From: JBKHJZ01 sp046537875
GTDB lineage: Bacteria > Actinomycetota > Acidimicrobiia > Acidimicrobiales > VFJN01
Direction of reading: 5' to 3'
Assembly: GCA_046537875.1 (NCBI GenBank)
Contig: JBKHJZ010000147.1
Span: 1-7,933 of the forward strand
Length of the DNA stretch: 7,933 nucleotides
Part shown: positions 1 through 4,692 of the stretch, one piece after another
How positions within the stretch are numbered: the first letter of the stretch is position 1
Layout of the letters: every line of letters starts with the position of its first letter
Position numbers and translations under genes: made by a program
Notes under the pieces: model-generated
What the model saw: the letters and a program-made list of their open reading frames with translations, nothing else
Database searches by the model: none
Told to the model about the DNA's origin: nothing

Positions 1-480
1 GGCCACGCCGGCAGCGGTGCCAGCCCCGCCCGCCGGGACGGCCGCACCGTGCGCCACCGCGGTGGCGGCCTCTCGGCGGGCCCGCTGGTGGCGGAGCTCG
101 ATGGTCGCTCGGTGCAGCGCCCGTCGCTCACGAAGGTTGGCGCTGCGAGCGAGCAGGTCGCTGATCAGCAGGTCGTCGGCGGCCCGGGCGCTCCGGACGG
201 CGGCCACACCCGCCCCGCCGAGGGCACGCACCGCGCGTGCCAGGCCACCGGCGACGGCCACCGTGCCGCGGCCGACGTTCCGGGCGATCGAACGGGTGAC
301 CGTTCGGGCCCCGCCGCCGACCCCGCGGCTGACCCCGCGCCATATGGTCGGCCAGGGCTCGGCGCTGCTGCGGGATTCGGTGCCCGCCGTGGCAGGCTTG
401 TCGGCGTCGTAGAGCAGGTCGACCGCCACGGCGGCGACGCTGACTCCGAGGACCACCACGACGAGGACGACCGGGAACAC
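1..480 (-). CDS. Unrecognised membrane-anchored protein, 3' end cut by window edge
   Basis: I do not recognise this protein. The minus-strand frame is open from the window edge to well upstream of 480, and its third codon positions are strongly GC-biased from 480 downward. Starting at the GTG at 478-480 gives at least 160 residues. A strongly hydrophobic run (FPVVLVVVLGVSVAAVAV) at residues 2-19 suggests a signal anchor or uncleaved signal peptide. It is followed by DLLYDADKPA, then an Arg/Ala/Gly-rich segment, then a probable basic amphipathic helix around residues 105-140 (ADDLLISDLLARSANLRERR). No enzymatic motif is visible. The frame contains no ATG. GTG at 535-537 would add a basic n-region (MLSGLRSVSGS...IRCA) but overlaps the divergent gene; GTG at 592-594 is also possible. 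In mycobacteria the equivalent divergent position holds a zinc metalloprotease, and nothing visible here resembles one. Coding is fairly likely; the start is uncertain. Confidence 0.6.
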   Translation of the reverse strand, partial: MFPVVLVVVVLGVSVAAVAVDLLYDADKPATAGTESRSSAEPWPTIWRGVSRGVGGGARTVTRSIARNVGRGTVAVAGGLARAVRALGGAGVAAVRSARAADDLLISDLLARSANLRERRALHRATIELRHQRARREAATAVAHGAAVPAGGAGTAAGVA

Positions 481-490
481 GGCGCATCGG

Positions 491-496
491 ATGGTA
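491..496 (-). promoter_or_regulatory. Possible -10 element for the minus-strand gene
   Basis: On the minus strand TACCAT (496 down to 491) fits the TANNNT -10 consensus and lies 10 bases before the GTG at 480. No Shine-Dalgarno sequence precedes that GTG, so a leaderless or nearly leaderless transcript would fit, as proposed for two genes downstream in this window. I see no convincing -35 hexamer 15-18 bases further upstream, so the call is weak. Confidence 0.22.
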
Positions 497-1966
497 ATGC
501 CGCACGACCCCGATACCGAGCGCAGCCCCGACAACACGGCGGGCGCGATGCCGGTCCCCCGGTCGCCGGGGACCGACGGTGCCCCCCGGGGCACCGCCGG
601 GTCTCGCGGGCCTGGCGGATCCGACGAGTCCGGCGATGCCTGGCACCGTGCCGGCGGGCCGGATGTCCCGGGCGATGCCCGGCACGGTGTCGATGGGACC
701 GACGGGGCCGGCGGATGGAAGGGAGGTGAGGGGTCCGACGGTCATGCGCCCGACCGGCGGCCGCCTCGGCCCCGAGTACCCCGCAGCCGCCGTGTCCGCC
801 GCCTCTGGGCGGCGCTGGCCGCGCTGGTGCTGGTGGCGTCGACGGCGGGTGCGGCGATGCTGCCACTGCCCTACTACCTGTTCCGGCCCGGCACCGTGCG
901 GGACACGGAACCGCTCATCGAGGTGACGGGCGGGGCGACCTACCCGTCGGAGGGGTCCATCAGCTACACCACCGTCTCGCTGCGGCAGGCGACCCTCTTC
1001 GGCCTGATGTCCGGGTGGATCGACGACGACGTCGCCGTGATGGGTCGCGACGAGGTGCTGGGCGACCACGGGGCCGAGGAGAACCGGCAGATCAACCTCG
1101 AGCTCATGGACAACTCGAAGCAGGTGGCCACCAAGGTCGCGCTCGAGCGGTTGGGCTACGAGGTGGAGGTGAGCATCACCGGTCACGTGGTGTTCGAGGT
1201 CCGTCCCGGCATGCCCGCCGAGGGCGTGCTGTCGGTGGGCGACACCATCGTCGCCGTCGATGACGTGCCGATCGACGACCGGGAAGACCTCCATCGGCTG
1301 CTCGGCGAGGAGTCCCCGGGGAGCTCGGTGATGATCACCGTCGAGTCACCGGAGCCCGGAGTGCCACCGGCCGCCTCGCCGACGCTGGGGCCCCGGGGGG
1401 GCGACGACGAGGGCGGTGATCGTGACGGCGCCGGTGGGCAGAACGGCGATCAGCGGGACGCCGACCGCGGCGATGACCCCGAGCTGGAGCGGCGGGATGT
1501 CGAGATCACGCTGGCCGCCTCGCCGGACGACCCCGACCGCGCGGAGATGGGGGTCACGGTCGGCCCCCGGCTCGACTACCACTTCCCGATCGACGTCGCC
1601 ATCGACACGGGCGACGTGGGCGGTCCGTCGGCCGGCCTGGCCTTCACGCTCGGGCTGATCGACGACCTCACCCCCGGCGACCTGACCGGCGGTCTGGCGG
1701 TGGCAGTGACCGGCGAGATCGAGGCCGACGGCACGGTCGGGCCGGTGGGGGGCGCCGGGCAGAAGGCGGCGGCGGTGCGGGCCGCCGGCATGGACCTGTT
1801 CCTCGTTCCCAGCGCCGACTACGACGCCGCCGTGGAGCACGCCGGCGACGTCGAGGTCGTCCGAGTCGACACCCTGGACGAGGCGCTGGAGGCGCTGGCC
1901 GAGCGCGGGGGCAACGGCCTCGACCTGCCACAGGCGGGCGAGCCGTCGGAACGGCCCGCCGCCTGA
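491..1966 (+). CDS. YlbL-family membrane-anchored PDZ / Lon-S16 serine protease
   Basis: Membrane-bound protease of the YlbL type (491 residues from ATG 491). The order is a disordered Gly/Asp/Pro/Arg-rich N-terminus (1-~98), a basic stretch, one membrane segment (about 105-127, WAALAALVLVASTAGAAML), a linker with YYLFRPGTV, a PDZ domain (about 223-345, containing the GMPAEG and VGDTIVAVDDVPI motifs), then a Lon-like S16 domain. The catalytic pair is Ser380 in GGPSAGL and Lys425 in GGAGQK, 45 apart, close to the Lon spacing. The protease domain should lie outside the membrane. The Bacillus subtilis homologue helps degrade the SOS division inhibitor YneA; Rv3194c is a mycobacterial relative. 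Relatives are usually near 350 residues. The excess here is the N-terminus and a 48-residue acidic insert (286-333). In-frame starts exist only at 491, 497 and 548, none with a good ribosome site; see the separate note on ATG 744. The family call is firm, the start is not. Confidence 0.9.
   Translation: MVMPHDPDTERSPDNTAGAMPVPRSPGTDGAPRGTAGSRGPGGSDESGDAWHRAGGPDVPGDARHGVDGTDGAGGWKGGEGSDGHAPDRRPPRPRVPRSRRVRRLWAALAALVLVASTAGAAMLPLPYYLFRPGTVRDTEPLIEVTGGATYPSEGSISYTTVSLRQATLFGLMSGWIDDDVAVMGRDEVLGDHGAEENRQINLELMDNSKQVATKVALERLGYEVEVSITGHVVFEVRPGMPAEGVLSVGDTIVAVDDVPIDDREDLHRLLGEESPGSSVMITVESPEPGVPPAASPTLGPRGGDDEGGDRDGAGGQNGDQRDADRGDDPELERRDVEITLAASPDDPDRAEMGVTVGPRLDYHFPIDVAIDTGDVGGPSAGLAFTLGLIDDLTPGDLTGGLAVAVTGEIEADGTVGPVGGAGQKAAAVRAAGMDLFLVPSADYDAAVEHAGDVEVVRVDTLDEALEALAERGGNGLDLPQAGEPSERPAA
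632..689 (+). repeat. Imperfect 39-base direct repeat and a 6-bp hairpin
   Basis: GGCGATGCCTGGCACCGTG (632-650) recurs as GGCGATGCCCGGCACGGTG (671-689), 17 of 19 identical at a period of 39 bases. In the protease frame this gives two imperfect 13-residue units beginning GDAWHRAGG and GDARHGVDG. Inside lies a perfect inverted repeat CCGGGC-GAT-GCCCGG (668-682), and GGCAC-C-GTGCC (642-652) is also palindromic. The stretch could be a disordered coding repeat or part of a 5' leader if the protease really starts near 744. Confidence 0.5.
721..746 (+). promoter_or_regulatory. Strong Shine-Dalgarno-like sequence before an out-of-frame ATG
   Basis: GGAGGTGA at 722-729 is a perfect match to the anti-Shine-Dalgarno core of 16S rRNA, set in GGGAGGTGAGG (721-731). 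The next ATG is at 744, leaving 14 bases between the core and the ATG, which is longer than ideal. That ATG is not in the protease frame: it reads MRPTGGRLGPEYP before leaving the frame of the membrane segment. One extra base around 768-773 would join it to the protease and give a short basic N-terminus just before the membrane helix. The site may therefore be the true ribosome site with a sequence error downstream, or it may be a coincidence in GC-rich coding DNA. Confidence 0.3.
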
Positions 1967-2030
1967 GCGGCGCCCCCCTTTCCGCGCGCAACTCGACGGC
2001 AGTTCCACCCGATACCCCTCCAGCACTGCG

Positions 2031-2051
2031 ATGGCACGCCGATCGTGCCGT
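2031..2051 (+). terminator. GC hairpin in the gap after the protease gene
   Basis: GGCACG (2033-2038) and CGTGCC (2044-2049) form a perfect 6-bp stem around the loop CCGAT, extendable to 8 pairs with T2032-G2050 and A2031-T2051. It lies 64 bases after the protease stop, within the 157-base gap 1967-2123. There is no T-tract, so it is at best a weak or factor-dependent terminator; it could also be an operator-like palindrome upstream of the next promoter. Nothing else in the gap looks like a gene. Confidence 0.3.
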
Positions 2052-2109
2052 GGTTCGGGGGCTGTCCGCGCAAGCGATCACACGCGGCGCGTTCGGTTCG
2101 CCGCGGTCG

Positions 2110-2123
2110 TAGCATCCGACGGT
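2110..2123 (+). promoter_or_regulatory. -10 element of a probable leaderless promoter
   Basis: TAGCAT (2110-2115) fits TANNNT and lies exactly 8 bases before the ATG at 2124. This puts the expected transcription start at or next to the A of the start codon. No Shine-Dalgarno sequence is present in the intervening CCGACGGT. A clear -35 hexamer is not visible (TTCGGT at 2092-2097 is too close). The same 8-base spacing recurs before the UPF0182 gene, which strengthens both calls. Confidence 0.5.
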
Positions 2124-4496
2124 ATGTCGCCCGAGCCTCCCCTCGATGCGACGGGGATCGCCCGCCGGCAGTTCTCGACGGTGCGGCGGGGATACGAGCC
2201 CGCCGAGGTGCGGGCGTTCCTCCACGACGTGGCCAACCTGATCGACCGGCTGCGGCGTGGCGAGGCGCACGAGCGGGAGCGGGCGCAGCGGGCCGAGACC
2301 CGCGCGGCGCTGGCCGAGCAGCTCGACCAGCACCGCCTCGTCGAGCTGCTCGGTGAAGAGACGGCCCGGGTGCTCGATTCGGCCCGCGCCGCGGCCGCCG
2401 ACATGCGAGCCAGGGCCCAGGACACGGCGGCGCAGATCATCCGCGAGGCAGAGGAGGAGGCTCGGGGCGTGATCGAGCGGGCCGAGGGCGAGGCCGCCGC
2501 CCGGCGGCTCGAGATCCTGGCCGAGGCCGACGCGCTGCGACGGGAGGCGGAGGCCGAGGTGGAGCGCTCTCGCGACGACGGCCGGGCGGTGGTCGAGGAG
2601 ATGCGCCGGGAGGCGGGGGAGGCGCACGAGCGGATGCTGGCGGAGGCCGAGCGCGCGCGGGCCGAGGCCGAGCGCGAGACCGAGGCGATCCGGGCCGCGG
2701 CGCGTGAGGAGGGCAACGCACTGGTGGCCGAGGCCCACGCCGTGCGCGAGCACGTGCTCGGCGATCTGGCCCGACGCCGGCGATCGGCCCGCGAGCAGCT
2801 GGAGCGGCTCAGCGCCGCCCGCGACCGCCTGATCGCGGCCTACGAGGTGGTCCGGCGCACCGTCGACGAGGCGATGTCGGAGCTCGACGTGGTGCTTCCC
2901 GAGGCCAAGGCGGCCGGTGACCTGGCGATGCGGCGTGTGCACCAGCAGCCCGATCCCACGGCCGAGGAGCTCGAGGCCGAGCTCGCCGTCGCGCGCATGG
3001 CCGGGCTGGTGGGCGGTGGCACGCCCGGCCGGGGGGACGCTCCGGGCGGCGACGGGGAGCCGGGTGCGGCGCAGCGGCCCGCCGCACCGCTGCTCGGCGA
3101 GGCTCCACGCGGTCCGGCGACGGAGGCCGGTGGTCCGGGGGAAGCCGGTGGGCTCAGGGAGGCCGGCGGCGCCGGCGAGCAGGAGGCGGGGCGCCGCCCG
3201 GGCGACGGCGGGGGGCTCCGGTCGCTGTGGCCCTTCCGCCGGTCGGCGGGCGGCGATGGGGGCGCCGAGGAGACGGCCGGCGGCCCGGCGGAGGTGTCGC
3301 CGAGCGGGCAATCCGCGGAGGAGACCGAGAGCATCGGGCCGGCCATCGACGTCGGGGTTGCCGGGGACGCCGCCGGCGGGGCGGACCCGTCCGACCCGGA
3401 GCATCCGGCCGCCGAGCCGGGCGAGGTCCTTCGTTCGGTGCGCGAGGCGGAGGGTCAGCCGGCGGTGGGTGACCGGGTCGAGGGCGGGCCTGCGGCCGCC
3501 GGTGCGGGCGAGGGCGATGTCGCCCACGGTGACGACCATGGCGACCACGATGGTGACCACCACGGCGGACACGACGACGGCGGCCAGGGCGAGGAGAGCG
3601 GCGGCCGCGTCGACCAGCTGTTCGCGCGGATCAAGGCCGAGCGCGGCGGCTCCACCGCCCAGGTCGGCGACACGGCGGCCGGTGATGTCGCAGCGGAGCC
3701 GCCGCCGAGCGACGCCAAGTTGGAACCGTCCACCAGCGGTACCGGACCGCAGTCGCCGCCGGGCGGCGTACAGCCGGAGGGACCCGCGGCCGGTGCCGCG
3801 GCCGCGAGCGCGGCCGCGGGCCACACCACGCGTGACGACACGACCACGGCCCGGCTGCTCGCACGGGACGTGGCGCTCGCCGACTCCGAGCGTGAGCTCA
3901 GCCGGCGGCTCAAGCGGGTCCTCGCCGACGAGCAGAACGAGGTGTTCGACATCCTCCGGCGGCGCGACAGGCGGAGGGAGAAGCCCTCGTCCGCCGCCGG
4001 CGTGCTGCCCCCGCCGGCGGACCATGTGGAGCGGTACGCGACCGCCGGGCTCGACGATCTCGCCACCGCGGCGCACCTCGGGGCCGAGAGCGTCGGAGGC
4101 CGGGCGCGCGCACCGACGTCCAAGCTGGCCAGCGCGATGGGTGAGGCGGTCGCACGGCCCATCCGCGAGCGCATCGACCACGCGTTCGAGGAGTGCGGTG
4201 ACGACCTCGACGAGGTGACCGAGCGCCTTCGATCCCTCTACCGGGAGTGGAAGAGCCAGCGCATCAGCGCGGTCGCCCGGCACTACACGGCCGCAGCCTT
4301 CGCCCGGGGCGCGTACGACGCGGTCCCCTCCGGTGCCGACGTGGTCTGGCTCGTCGACCGCACGGCCGAGCCGTGTCCTGATGCGGACGACAACGCGCTG
4401 GCAGGCCGGGTGCGCAAGGGCCAGAGGTTCCCCACCGGGCACCGCTGCCCGCCTGCACACCCGGACTGTCGCTGCCTGGTCGTCCCCGCGGAGTAG
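2124..4496 (+). CDS. DivIVA-domain coiled-coil protein with a C-terminal MuF-like domain
   Basis: A 790-residue multidomain protein. Residues 12-48 match the DivIVA N-terminal motif: Phe17, Arg22-Gly23-Tyr24, Val29 and Phe32-Leu33, as in RRGYEPAEVRAFLHDVANLI. Residues ~50-300 are an Ala/Glu/Arg-rich coiled coil. Residues ~310-580 are a disordered linker containing short islands (SLWPFRR, 368-373 region; VDQLFARIKAERG, 496-508) and a His/Asp-rich patch (468-487). Residues ~590-720 are helical (RRLKRVLADEQNEVFDILRRR). The end, about 705-784, resembles phage Mu gpF / SPP1 gp7 head proteins (PF04233 type): RISAVARHYTAAAFARGAY, WLVD, Cys751, then HRCPPAHPDCRC (773-784). DivIVA proteins mark curved or growing membrane and scaffold envelope synthesis; what the MuF-like end does here is unknown. 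The start at 2124 is chosen because it directly precedes the DivIVA motif and follows a -10 at leaderless spacing; an upstream in-frame ATG at 2031 adds no domain. All five cysteines lie in the last 100 residues. The DivIVA call is firm, the MuF-like call good but made by eye. Confidence 0.88.
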   Translation: MSPEPPLDATGIARRQFSTVRRGYEPAEVRAFLHDVANLIDRLRRGEAHERERAQRAETRAALAEQLDQHRLVELLGEETARVLDSARAAAADMRARAQDTAAQIIREAEEEARGVIERAEGEAAARRLEILAEADALRREAEAEVERSRDDGRAVVEEMRREAGEAHERMLAEAERARAEAERETEAIRAAAREEGNALVAEAHAVREHVLGDLARRRRSAREQLERLSAARDRLIAAYEVVRRTVDEAMSELDVVLPEAKAAGDLAMRRVHQQPDPTAEELEAELAVARMAGLVGGGTPGRGDAPGGDGEPGAAQRPAAPLLGEAPRGPATEAGGPGEAGGLREAGGAGEQEAGRRPGDGGGLRSLWPFRRSAGGDGGAEETAGGPAEVSPSGQSAEETESIGPAIDVGVAGDAAGGADPSDPEHPAAEPGEVLRSVREAEGQPAVGDRVEGGPAAAGAGEGDVAHGDDHGDHDGDHHGGHDDGGQGEESGGRVDQLFARIKAERGGSTAQVGDTAAGDVAAEPPPSDAKLEPSTSGTGPQSPPGGVQPEGPAAGAAAASAAAGHTTRDDTTTARLLARDVALADSERELSRRLKRVLADEQNEVFDILRRRDRRREKPSSAAGVLPPPADHVERYATAGLDDLATAAHLGAESVGGRARAPTSKLASAMGEAVARPIRERIDHAFEECGDDLDEVTERLRSLYREWKSQRISAVARHYTAAAFARGAYDAVPSGADVVWLVDRTAEPCPDADDNALAGRVRKGQRFPTGHRCPPAHPDCRCLVVPAE
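3796..3819. repeat. 24-base near-palindrome inside the linker coding region
   Basis: CCGCGGCCGCG (3796-3806) and CGCGGCCGCGG (3809-3819) are perfect inverted repeats separated by AG. Each arm contains GCGGCCGC. It lies in the part of the linker coding for an Ala-rich run (AAAASAAAG). It may simply result from poly-Ala codons in GC-rich DNA, but it would form a very stable mRNA hairpin. Confidence 0.6.
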
Positions 4497-4500
4497 GCCG

Positions 4501-4634
4501 ACCGGCGATCCCGGCGACCGGCGACCCGCTATCCGGGCGACATGCGACCCGGGGCGCGGGACCGGCGATCCCGGCGACATGCGACGCGGGACCGGGGACC
4601 GGCGATCCCGGCGCCGGCTCACCCGAGACACGCT
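4501..4634. repeat. Degenerate tandem repeat, unit about 37 bases, in the gap before the UPF0182 gene
   Basis: The 16-mer ACCGGCGATCCCGGCG occurs three times without change: 4501-4516, 4561-4576 and 4598-4613. CGACATGCGAC occurs at 4538-4548 and again 37 bases later at 4575-4585. Units 4524-4560 and 4561-4597 align over 37 bases with 7 mismatches; 4598-4634 matches only in its first 16 bases, and the copy at 4501 is truncated to 23. One copy contains the inverted repeat CGGGA-N7-TCCCG (4557-4573). The array starts 4 bases after the stop of the upstream gene and ends 22 bases before the -35 of the next one. It may act as a terminator-like structured spacer or a minisatellite. The gap 4497-4692 holds no convincing gene. 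Confidence 0.75.
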
Positions 4635-4656
4635 CGGCACCGCCCCCGATGGGCAT

Positions 4657-4692
4657 TCGACACCGCACCTGCGGTCGATAGGCTCGGCGCCC
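4657..4692 (+). promoter_or_regulatory. Sigma-70-type promoter for a leaderless UPF0182 transcript
   Basis: A -35 TCGACA (4657-4662, five of six bases of TTGACA), a 16-base spacer, then a -10 TAGGCT (4679-4684, fits TANNNT). Eight bases (CGGCGCCC) separate the -10 from the ATG at 4693, so transcription should begin at or very near the start codon. No Shine-Dalgarno sequence is present. This is the best promoter in the window. Confidence 0.6.

Noticed and set aside
49..729. Plus-strand open frame at the window start
   Set aside because: It is complementary to the anchor-protein frame and encodes Arg/Gly/Asp/His-rich sequence without features; considered a shadow.
128..1294. Minus-strand open frame across the divergent region
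   Set aside because: It overlaps the protease domains in antisense and yields Arg/Gly-rich sequence. A different minus frame at 1-480 has the hydrophobic anchor and better third-position bias.
2031..2123. Upstream ATG (2031) for the DivIVA/MuF gene
   Set aside because: The added 31 residues are Arg/Ser-rich and lie before the DivIVA motif. The ATG falls within a hairpin and upstream of the -10 element at 2110-2115.
2124..4496. Prophage remnant
   Set aside because: Only the C-terminal domain resembles a phage head protein. No portal, terminase, capsid or integrase gene is nearby, and codon bias matches the neighbours.
4501..4634. CRISPR array
   Set aside because: The repeats are degenerate and tandem without unique spacers, and no cas gene is near.
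4333..4692. Upstream extension of the UPF0182 frame to ATG 4333
   Set aside because: It would overlap the end of the DivIVA/MuF gene by over 160 bases and translate the intergenic repeat array. The promoter at 4657-4684 lies inside it.
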